Assembly: GCA_947493535.1 (NCBI GenBank)
Contig: CANLRK010000005.1
Coordinates: 102,590 to 166,589 of the forward strand
Reading direction: 5' to 3'
Origin: an uncultured Flavobacteriaceae bacterium
Lineage (GTDB): Bacteria > Bacteroidota > Bacteroidia > Flavobacteriales > Flavobacteriaceae
DNA length: 64,000 nt
Of this stretch, positions 36,849 to 46,773 are shown in pieces. Both the position numbers and the translations under genes were made by a program. The notes under the pieces were generated by a model. The model saw only the letters and a list, made by a program, of their open reading frames with translations. It did not search any database and was not told where the DNA came from. Each line of letters opens with the position of its first letter. The stretch's first letter is position 1.

Positions 36849-36923
36849 TGGGCAATGAGGGATTCGAACCCCCGACCCCCTCGGTGTAAACGAGGTGCTC
36901 TGAACCAACTGAGCTAATTGCCC
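36849..36923 (-). tRNA. tRNA-Val (anticodon UAC), second copy
   Basis: 75 nt, 21 nt from the first copy. The body is identical; only the acceptor stem differs (GGGCAAT/ATTGCCC), with both changed pairs compensated on the other strand. CCA not encoded. Confidence 0.96.
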
Positions 36924-36990
36924 TAATAACTGATTGCGGGTGCAAATATAACACCAATTTTTAAGTCTACAACATTTTTTACAGTAAATT

Positions 36991-38202
36991 TTAAAGAATT
37001 TCTGCTACCACAAATGTACTTCCACCAATGTATATAAAATCAGTTTCTATAGCGTTATTCTTTGCTACAATAAATGCTTCATTAACAGAATTGTAGCAAT
37101 TACCATTTAACCCATACTTTTTAGCTTCTTCCTTCAAAACCTTAGCTTGCAAAGCTCGCTTATTATTTGGTGCACAAAAATAATATTGCGCCTCTTTGGG
37201 AAGTAATGGAAGAATTTTCAACAAATCTTTGTCAGCAACCACCCCAAAAACAATATGCAAATTATCATAATTTTGCAACGCAACCTGCTGCATAGTTAAA
37301 CACAATCCTTCTTTATTGTGTGCCGTATCACAAACTACCAATGGTTTATTTTGTAATACTTGCCACCTACCTTGCAAACCAGTATTTTTAACAACATTCT
37401 TCAGTCCATTAACTATATGGTTTTCATCAATTTTAAAACCTTTTAACTGCTCAAGCACAGCCACAACTCCTCGTATATTTTTCAATTGATAATCTCCCAA
37501 TAAATCAGTTGTATACGTTGGCAAATCAAGCTGATCTGCAAAAGTGATCCTTGCCGAGTTCCGCTTAGCTATAACTCTAAATAAAGCTTCTATTTCCTCT
37601 TGAGTTTCACTAATAACGATAGGCACTCGTGGCTTTATAACACCTGCTTTTTCTGCTGCAATACTTTCCAAATCATTACCTAAAAAATTTGTATGATCTT
37701 TACCTATATTAGTAATTAAACTTACTTCTGGGGTTATAATATTAGTAGCATCAAGCCTACCACCCAAACCAACCTCTATAATAGCGACATCAACTTTTTG
37801 AGCAGCAAAATATTCAAAAGCCATCCCCACGGTCATCTCAAAAAAAGACAGTGAATTTTCCTTAAAACAAACTATGTTATCTGCCACAAAACGCACAACA
37901 TAGTTTTTAGGTATCATAACTCCGTTTATTTTGATACGCTCTCTAAAATCTTTTAAATGAGGTGAGGTATACAAACCAACCTTATAGCCTGCTGTCTGAA
38001 GAACCGAAGCTAACATATGACTAGAAGACCCTTTCCCGTTAGTTCCTGCTACATGTATCGTCTTTATTTTTTGGTGAGGGTTACCTAAATGAGTAGCTAA
38101 CGCAATACTACTAGATAAATCAGCTTTATATGCCTTCTTTCCAATATTCTGGTATGTAGGAAACTGATTAAATAACCACTCCAAAGTTTCGGAATAATTC
38201 AT
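36991..38202 (-). CDS. folC: Folylpolyglutamate synthase/dihydrofolate synthase
   Basis: 403 aa from the ATG at 38202, 1 nt after the tonB stop; a longer frame to 38256 would overlap tonB by 53 bp and adds an atypical N-terminus. The sequence then starts MNYSETLEWLFNQFPTYQ, typical of FolC. Motifs: ATP loop HVAGTNGKGSSSHML, LYTSPHLKDFRERI, VEVGLGGRLDATNII and ICDTAHNKEGL-like VVCDTAHNKEG. It adds glutamates to folate in the cytoplasm. Last gene of the exbB-exbD-tonB-folC run. Confidence 0.94.
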   Translation of the reverse strand: MNYSETLEWLFNQFPTYQNIGKKAYKADLSSSIALATHLGNPHQKIKTIHVAGTNGKGSSSHMLASVLQTAGYKVGLYTSPHLKDFRERIKINGVMIPKNYVVRFVADNIVCFKENSLSFFEMTVGMAFEYFAAQKVDVAIIEVGLGGRLDATNIITPEVSLITNIGKDHTNFLGNDLESIAAEKAGVIKPRVPIVISETQEEIEALFRVIAKRNSARITFADQLDLPTYTTDLLGDYQLKNIRGVVAVLEQLKGFKIDENHIVNGLKNVVKNTGLQGRWQVLQNKPLVVCDTAHNKEGLCLTMQQVALQNYDNLHIVFGVVADKDLLKILPLLPKEAQYYFCAPNNKRALQAKVLKEEAKKYGLNGNCYNSVNEAFIVAKNNAIETDFIYIGGSTFVVAEIL

Positions 38203-38203
38203 T

Positions 38204-39073
38204 TTAGTGCAAACTAAAATTGTATATGATTTTACCAATCTGCTTTTCAGGCGCATTAGCAGCTGCTTGCCACTTTGTTTTTAACGCAGCTTTTTTAGCC
38301 TCAGCCAACAAGCAACTTTCAGTTGTGGTACTTCCTTTTGCTCCAGGAGTAGCCTCTATAACTTTACCTTCTCGGTTTACTTTAATAGACACTACAACTC
38401 TTCCTTCTTTTTTACATGGATAATCAGGTATTGGTCTACGTAATGGCAATCTTCCAATTAAATCATAATTACCTCCGGAACCATTACCCGGATTGGTATA
38501 ATAATCTGGTGCATTTGGATCACCATTTTCATTTCCTTTATCACCAAGTTCCTCATCATCTCCTTCACTTCCAGATGAATTACCTTCTGCTGGAGGACCA
38601 TTTAATACACTTGATAAGGCATCTTCTGTAGCTTGGTCTGGTTTAGGAGGGGTTGGTGTTTCCTTAGGTGCATCTTCTTTCGGGGGCTCAATCACTTCTT
38701 TTGGCTGCTCTTTTGGAGTTTCTGTAGGTGTAACAACAGGCACTTCTTCTACAGTTTCCTCTGTAATCACATCCTCAACTACATCTTCCACTACTTCCTC
38801 AACAGGCTCTACAACCTCTTCTACTACTTCTTCTATAGGTGTTTCAGGAGTCGTTTCTTCAGTTGGTTGTGTTTTAATTTCTTCTAAAGGCTGCACATCT
38901 CCTGAACCAAAATCAGTAGTTCCAAAGTTCACTTCCATCCCGTATTCTTCTGGCGGGTCTGGCGCTGATAATATTACATGAAAAAACATCCATAAGAATA
39001 TAATAAACAAGGTCAATACAGTCAACATCAACGCTCGTCTTTCATTTTCATTTTTGAACAATTTTTTCATCAC
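38204..39073 (-). CDS. TonB family energy transducer
   Basis: 289 aa. One membrane anchor near the N-terminus (residues 14-34), then a long Pro/Glu/Val/Thr-rich periplasm-spanning stretch with repeated EEVVE-type units, and a C-terminal TonB-like domain (GRVVVSIKVNREGKVIEATPG, KWQAAANAPEKQIG). It couples proton force from ExbB/ExbD, encoded just upstream, to outer-membrane transporters. Spacing to exbD is 11 nt. Confidence 0.9.
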   Translation of the reverse strand: MMKKLFKNENERRALMLTVLTLFIIFLWMFFHVILSAPDPPEEYGMEVNFGTTDFGSGDVQPLEEIKTQPTEETTPETPIEEVVEEVVEPVEEVVEDVVEDVITEETVEEVPVVTPTETPKEQPKEVIEPPKEDAPKETPTPPKPDQATEDALSSVLNGPPAEGNSSGSEGDDEELGDKGNENGDPNAPDYYTNPGNGSGGNYDLIGRLPLRRPIPDYPCKKEGRVVVSIKVNREGKVIEATPGAKGSTTTESCLLAEAKKAALKTKWQAAANAPEKQIGKIIYNFSLH

Positions 39074-39084
39074 TTATTAGTTTA

Positions 39085-39477
39085 TTACTTAGCTCGTACT
39101 GCTAAGGTAGATTTAATTTTATTTCTGTTAGCGATATCCATTACGTATACGAAATCTTTTAATTCAACAGTTTCATCAGAACGCAATACAATACTTGGTT
39201 TTTCTAAATCCCCAACCTTTTCTAAAATATATTGTTCTAACTGTTCTTTAGGTACTTTTTTAGTATCTACATAATACTCTAAATCCTTAGTAATATTTAC
39301 TGACAAACTTTTAGATTGTGCTGTTTTTCCTCCCGATTTAGGTAATAGTAAATCAATTGCATTGGTAGAAACAAGAGTAGATGCAATCATAAAAAATATA
39401 AGTAATAAGAATACAATATCTGTCATTGATGACATATTGAATTCTGGTGTAACTTTATTTCTTCCTCTAATATTCAT
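39085..39477 (-). CDS. exbD: Biopolymer transporter ExbD
   Basis: 130 aa. One N-terminal membrane helix with the conserved aspartate in MTDIVFLLLIFFMIASTLV, followed by a periplasmic ExbD/TolR domain. Partner of ExbB (11 nt upstream) and the TonB protein downstream. Confidence 0.94.
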   Translation of the reverse strand: MNIRGRNKVTPEFNMSSMTDIVFLLLIFFMIASTLVSTNAIDLLLPKSGGKTAQSKSLSVNITKDLEYYVDTKKVPKEQLEQYILEKVGDLEKPSIVLRSDETVELKDFVYVMDIANRNKIKSTLAVRAK

Positions 39478-39488
39478 TTATCTATATT

Positions 39489-40190
39489 TTATGCCGGTTC
39501 ATTTAATAAATCTAAAAACTCTAACGAGTTAGCCTCCATGGTATAAATAATCTTATCGGTCTTTACTACTAAGTGATTATAAGCCATATAAGCTACAATA
39601 CCTACTATTAAACCTGCTACAGTAGTTGTCATTGCTGTATACAACCCATCTGCCAATGTTTTAATATCAATATTACCCCCGGAGTTCGCAATTTCAAATA
39701 TTGATATAATCATTCCAACAACCGTACCAAGAAAACCAATCATAGGAGCTACTCCTGATATTGTTGCTAATACACTTACGTTTTTCTCCAACTTATAAAT
39801 TTCTAACCTTCCTGCATTTTCAATAGCCGTATGAATATCTTCCAATGGCTTACCAATACGTGAAATTCCTTTAGCAATTAAGGCTGATACTGGCGAATTA
39901 TCTTGCGCACAAAGCAAATTAGCTCCTTCAAGATTACCATTAGTAACATGATCTTTTATTTGATTCATAAAGTTTACATCAACTTTTGCACCTGATTTAA
40001 TAGCTAATAAACGCTCAAAATAAATATATAAGGCTACCGCTAACAAAATAAATAATAACCCTATTATTAATTGCCCACCGATTCCTCCTTCCATAATTAA
40101 ATTGATTACAGAAAATTCTTTTTGAGTTACAACTTCTCCTTCTAAATTAGTTGCTGCTTCTTGAGCTGCTTCTTGAATAGTTAGCGACAT
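39489..40190 (-). CDS. exbB: MotA/TolQ/ExbB proton channel protein
   Basis: 233 aa with three membrane segments. The channel region has ISGVAPMIGFLGTVVGMI and AMTTTVAGLIVGIVAY, the signature of the ExbB/TolQ family. It forms the proton channel energising TonB. First gene of the operon; a TATTTTCG (7 of 8) -7-like element at 40226-40233 lies 35 nt upstream. Confidence 0.94.
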   Translation of the reverse strand: MSLTIQEAAQEAATNLEGEVVTQKEFSVINLIMEGGIGGQLIIGLLFILLAVALYIYFERLLAIKSGAKVDVNFMNQIKDHVTNGNLEGANLLCAQDNSPVSALIAKGISRIGKPLEDIHTAIENAGRLEIYKLEKNVSVLATISGVAPMIGFLGTVVGMIISIFEIANSGGNIDIKTLADGLYTAMTTTVAGLIVGIVAYMAYNHLVVKTDKIIYTMEANSLEFLDLLNEPA

Positions 40191-40328
40191 ACTAGTTCTA
40201 CTTTTTATTATTAATACTATACAAACGAAAATACAACTCCTAAATTGTTTAACGCTTACTTTATTTGAAATTTTTCAGCTAAAGATATAATAATTTGAAT
40301 ATATAATTCTTAATAGCTTCTTAAAACT

Positions 40329-40362
40329 ACAAGAGCCATTCTGTACGGAATGGCTCTTGTAA
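40329..40362 (-). terminator. Terminator of nhaB
   Basis: ACAAGAGCCATTC / GAATGGCTCTTGT perfect long hairpin with a 6-nt loop; weak T-run, so possibly also an mRNA-stabilising structure. Confidence 0.7.
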
Positions 40363-40380
40363 TTTATATTTTACAATTAA

Positions 40381-41850
40381 TTACAACATTGTTTTTACCA
40401 TTATATAACCTACTCCACCTAAAACGATTGTGTATGGTAAGGCCATCTTAACCATTTTCCCATAAGATAAATTGATTAATGGTGCTAACGATGATGTTAA
40501 TAGAAACAAAAATGCTGCTTGCCCATTTGGTGTTGCTACACTTGGTAAATTTGTACCTGTATTAATTGCTATAGCTAATTTTTCAAAATGTTCGCGAGTT
40601 ATATCACCATTCTGAAATGCTTGCTGTACTTCTCCTATATAAACTGTTGCTACAAACACATTATCACTAATTGCGGATAATGCTCCATTAGCAATATAGA
40701 ACAAGCCTGGTTGCGATGCTGGATCTTGATTTAAAGCCCAAGCAATTATTGGCGAAAATAAATGCTGATCATGAATCATGGCCACAATAACAAAAAATAC
40801 TACTAACAACCCTGTAAATGGTAATGCCTCTTCAAAAGCAGGCCCCAATTGATGCTCGTCAGTAATTCCCATAAAGGCAGTTTGTACAATTATTAAAGCC
40901 AAACCAATAAATCCTACTGGGGCAATATGTGTTGCTAAACCAGCTATTAATAGTATTGCTGCAACACCTTGTACAATCAATCCGTACTTTTCTTTATTAG
41001 AACGCTTGGCATCTTCTTCTTCAGTGTATTTTTCTATAATTCTTGCAGCCACCTCTGGTAACTTAGCTCCAAAACCAAAAGCTCCTGTTAATTCAAGCAC
41101 AACAGTTGTTGCTAAACCTGCAAAAAGTACCGGTAATGTTATTGGCGCCATGTGCTGAAAGAACTCGATAAAATCCCAACCTAAACGCTCTCCAATTAAT
41201 AAATTCTGTGGCTCTCCAACTAAAGTACACACTCCTCCTAGCGCTGTACCTACAACACCGTGCATAGTTAAACTACGTAAAAAACTACGGAATTGCTCTA
41301 AAGTTTCACCACTTAACTCTTTTCTATCTACTATTCCATCATGATCATAATCAGAAGTATTTGTAGAGTGAATTTTATGATAAACACCATAAAACCCTAC
41401 AGCTACACTAATTAATACTGCGGTTACTGTTAAAGCATCTAAAAACGCAGATAAAACTGCAGCTAAAAAGACAAATAAAAGTGACAATATTAGTTTCGAT
41501 TTTATTTTAGTAAACACTTTACTGAAGATATACATTAGTAAGGGCTTCATAAAATAAATACCAGCTACCATAAACACCAAAAGCAATATTACTTCTAGGT
41601 TTTGATCTACTTCATGATAGGCATTTTTGGGTGTTGTTAACCCCAAAGCAATTGCTTCAATTGCTAATAATCCTCCAGACTGTAATGGATAACATTTCAA
41701 TGCCATTGCCAAAGTAAAAATGAATTCACCTATAAACAACCAAGCACATACTGTTGGATTAATAAAATAAATTGGGATATTAATGATTAAAAAAGCAATC
41801 ATTATATACTTGAACCATTTGGGACTGTTCCCTAAAAAATATTTAAACAT
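40381..41850 (-). CDS. nhaB: Na+/H+ antiporter NhaB
   Basis: 489 aa, about 12 membrane segments. Strong stretches shared with E. coli NhaB as I recall it: [83 protein letters not shown] and [20 protein letters not shown]. It exports Na+ in exchange for protons, fitting a marine habitat. Unusual: the cytoplasmic loop at residues 167-179 reads [13 protein letters not shown], a perfect EF-hand calcium-loop pattern, where E. coli NhaB has an unrelated acidic stretch. The dehydrogenase gene lies 13 nt upstream. Confidence 0.93.
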   Translation of the reverse strand: MFKYFLGNSPKWFKYIMIAFLIINIPIYFINPTVCAWLFIGEFIFTLAMALKCYPLQSGGLLAIEAIALGLTTPKNAYHEVDQNLEVILLLVFMVAGIYFMKPLLMYIFSKVFTKIKSKLILSLLFVFLAAVLSAFLDALTVTAVLISVAVGFYGVYHKIHSTNTSDYDHDGIVDRKELSGETLEQFRSFLRSLTMHGVVGTALGGVCTLVGEPQNLLIGERLGWDFIEFFQHMAPITLPVLFAGLATTVVLELTGAFGFGAKLPEVAARIIEKYTEEEDAKRSNKEKYGLIVQGVAAILLIAGLATHIAPVGFIGLALIIVQTAFMGITDEHQLGPAFEEALPFTGLLVVFFVIVAMIHDQHLFSPIIAWALNQDPASQPGLFYIANGALSAISDNVFVATVYIGEVQQAFQNGDITREHFEKLAIAINTGTNLPSVATPNGQAAFLFLLTSSLAPLINLSYGKMVKMALPYTIVLGGVGYIMVKTML

Positions 41851-41863
41851 AATTTGTGTGTAT

Positions 41864-43090
41864 TTATACTAATTCTTTTAACGCTATTTCAAAGGCAGTT
41901 TCACTAATTCTTGTTTTAGAAGCACTCTTAGCAAATGTTTTTTGCAATGCTTTTTGTATTGTACTAGAAGTGTCTTCAAAAATTGCCTGATCACTCATTT
42001 CTACTCTTCGCTCCATAAAATATGCAAACACTCTGGCCATACCACAGTTAGAAATAAAATCAGGGATCAAACTTACTTTTTTATCAGTATCTTCCATTAT
42101 AGATCCAAAGAAAATTTCTTTATCAGCAAATGGCACATTGGCTCCGCAAGATATTACTTCTAAACCTGAACCAATCATTTGGTTGATTTGGTCTTGAGTA
42201 ATTAATCTTGATGCTGCACATGGCGCAAAAATTTCACAAGGCAAATTCCAAATACGCTCATTTATCTCATCAAAAGAAATCATGTTTTCAGCAACCAAAG
42301 TGTTTCCATCTTTGTTTAAGAACAACTGTTGAATTTCTTCAAAAGAAAATCCTTCTTCATTAATAATCCCGCCTGCACGATCAATAACCCCTACTACTTT
42401 AGCCCCCATTTGCGCTAAGTAATATGCTGCTGCTGAACCTACATTTCCGAAACCTTGAACAACTGCTCTTTTCCCTACAACAGTTCCTCCATATATTTCG
42501 TAATAATGACGTACAGCTTCGGCAACTCCATAACCAGTAATCATATCGGCAACGGTATATTTTCTTGAAATACTTGGTGATAGGTTTTCATCTTCCAACA
42601 CCTTAATTACTCCATGACGTAACTGTCCGATACGATTAATTTTATCCGCCTCTGTTGGCTTAAAATGCCCATTAAAAACACCTTCTTGTGGATGCCATAC
42701 ACCACTGTCTTCAGTAATTGGAATTACCTCATGGATTTCATCAACATTTAAGTCTCCCCCTGTTCCGTAGTAATTTTTCAATAACGGAGCTACAGCTTTA
42801 TACCAGCGCTCTAGCACCTCCTTTTTTCTTGGATCGTGCGGATCAAAATTAATTCCGGATTTTGCACCTCCAATTGCTGGACCTGACACCGTAAACTTCA
42901 CTTCCATTGTTTTGGCTAGCGACATTACTTCATACTTATCCAACCCTTTTCGCATTCGTGTACCACCTCCGGCAGCACCACCTCGTAACGAATTAATTAC
43001 CGTCCACCCTTCAGCTTCTGTTAGTTGATCTTTCCAGTGAAAAACAATCTCTGGTTGTTTTTCTTCATATTTTTTTAATAAATCTTTCAT
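41864..43090 (-). CDS. Glu/Leu/Phe/Val-type amino acid dehydrogenase
   Basis: 408 aa. N-terminal dimerisation domain with [14 protein letters not shown] and the catalytic lysine region [15 protein letters not shown]; the C-terminal Rossmann domain has [26 protein letters not shown]. An NAD(P)-dependent oxidative deaminase; glutamate is the likeliest substrate but Leu/Phe/Val cannot be excluded. It starts the run dehydrogenase-nhaB (13 nt apart). Confidence 0.88.
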   Translation of the reverse strand: MKDLLKKYEEKQPEIVFHWKDQLTEAEGWTVINSLRGGAAGGGTRMRKGLDKYEVMSLAKTMEVKFTVSGPAIGGAKSGINFDPHDPRKKEVLERWYKAVAPLLKNYYGTGGDLNVDEIHEVIPITEDSGVWHPQEGVFNGHFKPTEADKINRIGQLRHGVIKVLEDENLSPSISRKYTVADMITGYGVAEAVRHYYEIYGGTVVGKRAVVQGFGNVGSAAAYYLAQMGAKVVGVIDRAGGIINEEGFSFEEIQQLFLNKDGNTLVAENMISFDEINERIWNLPCEIFAPCAASRLITQDQINQMIGSGLEVISCGANVPFADKEIFFGSIMEDTDKKVSLIPDFISNCGMARVFAYFMERRVEMSDQAIFEDTSSTIQKALQKTFAKSASKTRISETAFEIALKELV

Positions 43091-43243
43091 TTTTTTATGC
43101 TTTAACTAGTTGTTGAATATGTTGTGCCTCTTAGAACTTTCTGTTCTTATACATTGAAAATGCTGTTATAGTAAAATCCCCTAAGGGAGTTAAAGCTGTT
43201 CCATTTTATGAAGTTTTTAAAAAATGCGTGTAAATATAGTAAA

Positions 43244-44314
43244 CTAATACGACTTTTTGTAATGAAAAATAACCCCAGATGAATGGTTCTTAGATGCCCC
43301 TGTAACCGATGCCAGTACATTATTTTCGTTACGCATACGCAACACTCCTAAAAAACCAAATATTATCGCTTCTTTAAACTCTACAAGAGCAGCATCTGGA
43401 ACAATTATTTGTTGTGTTGACATTGCTCTCAAGCGATTAATTAAAAATATATGATAAGCCCCACCTCCGGTAACTAACACTTTTCCTTTTTGGGTAAACT
43501 GACTACTTATTTGCATTGCTATATGCTCAACAAATGTTCTAAGAATATCTTCTATAGACAAGTGATATGAATCAATTAAAGGAAATATATTTTGTTGCAC
43601 CCATTCAAGACCTAATGATTTAGGGAATTGCTGCTGATAGTAGTCTATACTATTCAATGCTTCAAGCAAACCTACATGAATGATACCTGTTGCTGCTATT
43701 TTTCCTTCAGCATCATATACCAACCCTAACTGTTGTACATAATGATTTAACACAATGTTTACCGGGCAAATATCATAAGCAATACGTTTACCTGATAGCT
43801 CTGTTGAAATGTTAGAAAATCCACCTAAATTTAAGCAGTAATTATACTCTGCAAACAGTAATTTATCGCCAATTGGAACTAGTGGAGCTCCTTGTCCTCC
43901 CATCTGTACATCTTGCACTCTAAAATCACAAATTACTGTTTGTTGTATAAGCTTTGCTAACTTTTCCAAATTCCCTATTTGTAAAGTTATTCCTTTTTCT
44001 GGTTGATGTAAAATAGTGTGCCCATGAGAACAAACAGCAGTTATGTTGCTTATAGCATAGCCCTCAATAAAATCTGTAATAACAGTTGCTAATAAACTTG
44101 TATACTCCTCATTTAACACAGTTAATTGGTTTGTAGTAAAATTTACCGCTTTACTTAACTTCCTTTTCCATTCTGAAGTGTAGGCTACTGTTTCTTTATG
44201 AATAATGTTGTAATTCCAATGCTCTTCTTTTTTAAACTGTATATACGCCAAATCTATTCCGTCTAAAGAAGTACCTGACATCACTCCAATTACATAATAT
44301 TCTACTGATTCCAT
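43244..44314 (-). CDS. anmK: Anhydro-N-acetylmuramic acid kinase
   Basis: 356 aa. N-terminal phosphate loop GVMSGTSLDGIDLAYIQF is the AnmK signature; later NLGGFSNIS, AYDICPVNIVLNHY and the ATP-site LVTGGGAYHIFLINRL. It recycles anhMurNAc from peptidoglycan turnover to MurNAc-6-P. A TATATTTG promoter element lies 17 nt before the ATG. Confidence 0.95.
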   Translation of the reverse strand: MESVEYYVIGVMSGTSLDGIDLAYIQFKKEEHWNYNIIHKETVAYTSEWKRKLSKAVNFTTNQLTVLNEEYTSLLATVITDFIEGYAISNITAVCSHGHTILHQPEKGITLQIGNLEKLAKLIQQTVICDFRVQDVQMGGQGAPLVPIGDKLLFAEYNYCLNLGGFSNISTELSGKRIAYDICPVNIVLNHYVQQLGLVYDAEGKIAATGIIHVGLLEALNSIDYYQQQFPKSLGLEWVQQNIFPLIDSYHLSIEDILRTFVEHIAMQISSQFTQKGKVLVTGGGAYHIFLINRLRAMSTQQIIVPDAALVEFKEAIIFGFLGVLRMRNENNVLASVTGASKNHSSGVIFHYKKSY

Positions 44315-44331
44315 ATTTATTATTTACCACA

Positions 44332-44339
44332 CAAATATA
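44332..44339 (-). promoter_or_regulatory. Promoter -7 element for anmK
   Basis: TATATTTG, exact TAnnTTTG match, 17 nt before the anmK ATG. Confidence 0.5.
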
Positions 44340-44478
44340 AGCATTACATTGTCCGTATTATTAAAAACAGCTTATAACAACAATGCTCTCCAATACAGAT
44401 CATTAATAATCTTATCACACTATCATTAATCCGTTAAGGTTATTAACCTATACACTAACAATATTCATCAGAATCTTT

Positions 44479-44486
44479 TATATTTG
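44479..44486 (+). promoter_or_regulatory. Promoter -7 element for the acyl-CoA dehydrogenase
   Basis: TATATTTG, exact TAnnTTTG match, 37 nt before the ATG, divergent from the anmK promoter within one 209-bp region. Confidence 0.5.
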
Positions 44487-44523
44487 TGACTTTCTTAATA
44501 AAAATCATACTAAAACACATATA

Positions 44524-45666
44524 ATGGACTTTAATCTTACAGAAGAACATATGATGATTCGTGATGCTGCAAGGGATTTTGCGCAAACTGAATTATTACC
44601 AGGAGTAATTGAAAGAGACGACAAACAAGAATTCCCTCAAGAATTAGTAAAGAAAATGGGAGACCTTGGCTTTATGGGCATCATGGTAGACCCTAAATAT
44701 GGAGGAAGTGGTATGGATGCCATTTCATACGTATTAATAATGGAAGAGCTTTCTAAAATAGATGCTTCTGCTTCTGTTATGGTTTCTGTAAATAACTCAT
44801 TAGTTTGCTACGGTTTAGAAGCCTATGGTTCTGAAGCACAAAAGGAAAAATACTTAACGCGTTTGGCTACAGGCGAATGTATTGGTGCTTTTTGTTTGAG
44901 TGAGCCAGAAGCAGGTTCTGACGCTACCTCTCAAAAAACTACAGCTATTGATATGGGCGACCATTATGTATTAAATGGTACTAAAAACTGGATTACCAAC
45001 GGTGGACGCGCAGAAGTATATTTAGTAATTGCACAAACTGATAAAGAAAAAGGACATCGTGGAATTAATGCCTTTATTGTTGAAAAAGGAATGCCTGGTT
45101 TTGATGTAGGTCCTAAAGAAGATAAATTAGGGATTAGAGGTTCAGACACGCATACCTTGCAATTTAACGATGTAAAAGTACCTAAAGAAAATAGAATTGG
45201 TGAAGATGGGTTTGGTTTTAAATTTGCCATGAAAACTTTATCTGGTGGTAGAATAGGTATTGCATCACAAGCCTTAGGTATCGCTTCAGGAGCTTATGAA
45301 TTAGCATTAAAATATTCTAAAGAACGTAAAGCTTTTGGAACTGAAATATGTAACCACCAAGCAATTGCGTTTAAATTAGCAGATATGGCTACAGAAATTG
45401 AAGCAGCTCGTATGTTAGTAATGAAATCAGCTTGGGATAAAGACCAAGGAAATAATTATGATATGAGTAGTGCTATGGCAAAATTATACGCTAGTAAAGT
45501 TGCTATGGAGCAAACTGTTGAAGCTGTACAAATACACGGTGGTAACGGTTTTGTAAAAGAGTACCATGTAGAACGTTTAATGCGTGATGCTAAAATTACT
45601 CAAATCTATGAAGGAACTTCTGAAATTCAGAAAATTGTAATATCAAGAGGAGTAATTAAAGGATAA
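44524..45666 (+). CDS. Acyl-CoA dehydrogenase
   Basis: 380 aa, standard length. FAD and substrate motifs: CIGAFCLSEPEAGSDATS, WITNGGRAEVY, the quinone/ETF-side IQIHGGNGFVKEYHVERLMRDAKI, and the catalytic Glu in IYEGTSEIQKIVISR. First dehydrogenation of beta-oxidation, with electrons to ETF; short-chain (butyryl-CoA-like) specificity is likely from the Glu position near the C-terminus. A terminator follows. Confidence 0.95.
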   Translation: MDFNLTEEHMMIRDAARDFAQTELLPGVIERDDKQEFPQELVKKMGDLGFMGIMVDPKYGGSGMDAISYVLIMEELSKIDASASVMVSVNNSLVCYGLEAYGSEAQKEKYLTRLATGECIGAFCLSEPEAGSDATSQKTTAIDMGDHYVLNGTKNWITNGGRAEVYLVIAQTDKEKGHRGINAFIVEKGMPGFDVGPKEDKLGIRGSDTHTLQFNDVKVPKENRIGEDGFGFKFAMKTLSGGRIGIASQALGIASGAYELALKYSKERKAFGTEICNHQAIAFKLADMATEIEAARMLVMKSAWDKDQGNNYDMSSAMAKLYASKVAMEQTVEAVQIHGGNGFVKEYHVERLMRDAKITQIYEGTSEIQKIVISRGVIKG

Positions 45667-45688
45667 TTATTTTACACCTCGTAAACGT

Positions 45689-45728
45689 AAAGCGCTCATA
45701 TATAAAATATGAGCGCTTTTATTTTTTT
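45689..45728 (+). terminator. Terminator of the acyl-CoA dehydrogenase gene
   Basis: AAAGCGCTCATAT / ATATGAGCGCTTT hairpin followed by TATTTTTTT; its right edge overlaps the stop codon of the convergent polyprenyl synthase. Confidence 0.85.
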
Positions 45729-46696
45729 CGTTCAATAACGTAGTTTACCATAGTAATAAGCGATGCTTTATATGGTGATTCTGGGTATGTGTTTAAAATT
45801 GCTAAGGCTTCTTGTTGATATGCAATCATTTTTCGCACCGCATATTCTAATCCGCCTTTTTCTTTTACAAAAGCAATTACTTGTTTTACTCGCTTATTGT
45901 TTTTATTGTGTTTTTTTATTGAATTGATTAACCATGCCTTTTCTTTAGTATCAGAATTATTTAAAGCATAAATTAACGGAAGGGTCATTTTTTGTTCTTT
46001 GATATCAATTCCTGTTGGCTTACCTATTTTTTCTGTACCATAATCAAACAAATCATCTTTTATTTGAAAAGCCATTCCTATTAACTCACCAAACTTTCGC
46101 ATTTTTTCTACCTCATCAGTAGTGCCATTTACAGCGCATGCCCCTAAACTACAACAAGCCGCTATTAAGGTTGCTGTTTTTTGCCTAATAATTTCATAAT
46201 ATATCTCTTCGGTAATATCTAAACGGCGTGCCTTTTCTATTTGTAGCAATTCTCCCTCACTCATTTCACGCACAGCTACAGAAATGATTTTCAACAAGTC
46301 AAAATCGCCATTATCTATGGATAGTAATAAACCTTTAGACAACAAATAATCGCCTACTAAAACTGCTATTTTATTCTTCCATAGTGCATTTATAGAAAAG
46401 AAGCCTCTACGCCTATCAGAATCATCTACCACATCATCATGCACTAAGGTAGCTGTATGAATTAATTCTATAACCGAAGCCCCGCGATAGGTACGCTCGT
46501 TTACTTTTCCATCAGAAACCATTTTAGCCACCAAAAACACAAACATTGGTCGCATTTGTTTTCCTTTACGGTTTACGATATAATGGGTTATTTTGTTTAG
46601 AAGCGCTACCCTTGAAGTCATTGAATCTGAAAACTTTTGTTCAAAAAGTTCCATTTCTTCATGTATAGGCTGCTTTATTTGTTCAACAATTTTCAA
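45719..46696 (-). CDS. ispB: Polyprenyl diphosphate synthase (octaprenyl-type)
   Basis: 325 aa trans-isoprenyl chain elongating enzyme. First Asp-rich motif LVHDDVVDDSDRRRG and second FQIKDDLFDYG. Probably makes the side chain of menaquinone; chain length cannot be read reliably. Start is TTG at 46696: the encoded N-terminus MKIVEQIKQPI is what I recall in relatives, and the next Met (residue 17) falls in the conserved helix. TAAGTTTG at 46723-46730 is an exact -7 match. Confidence 0.9.
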   Translation of the reverse strand: MKIVEQIKQPIHEEMELFEQKFSDSMTSRVALLNKITHYIVNRKGKQMRPMFVFLVAKMVSDGKVNERTYRGASVIELIHTATLVHDDVVDDSDRRRGFFSINALWKNKIAVLVGDYLLSKGLLLSIDNGDFDLLKIISVAVREMSEGELLQIEKARRLDITEEIYYEIIRQKTATLIAACCSLGACAVNGTTDEVEKMRKFGELIGMAFQIKDDLFDYGTEKIGKPTGIDIKEQKMTLPLIYALNNSDTKEKAWLINSIKKHNKNNKRVKQVIAFVKEKGGLEYAVRKMIAYQQEALAILNTYPESPYKASLITMVNYVIERKK

Positions 46697-46773
46697 GCGA
46701 TACTATTGTTAGTTTTGTAGTACAAACTTACTAAAAAATATACTACTCTATTAACAATATTAGTTCAGTAGTT

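Noticed and set aside
36673..36957. 94-aa open frame on the minus strand
   Set aside because: It is a translation of the two tRNA-Val genes and the end of murF, which explains its internal repeat.
38203..38256. 18-residue extension of FolC
   Set aside because: It overlaps the tonB coding end; the ATG at 38202 fits the family start.
43091..43243. Possible small RNA or gene in the 153-bp gap upstream of the dehydrogenase gene
   Set aside because: Only a weak CTCCC/GGGGA hairpin with a poor T-run was seen, probably the end of the anmK transcript; no coding frame.
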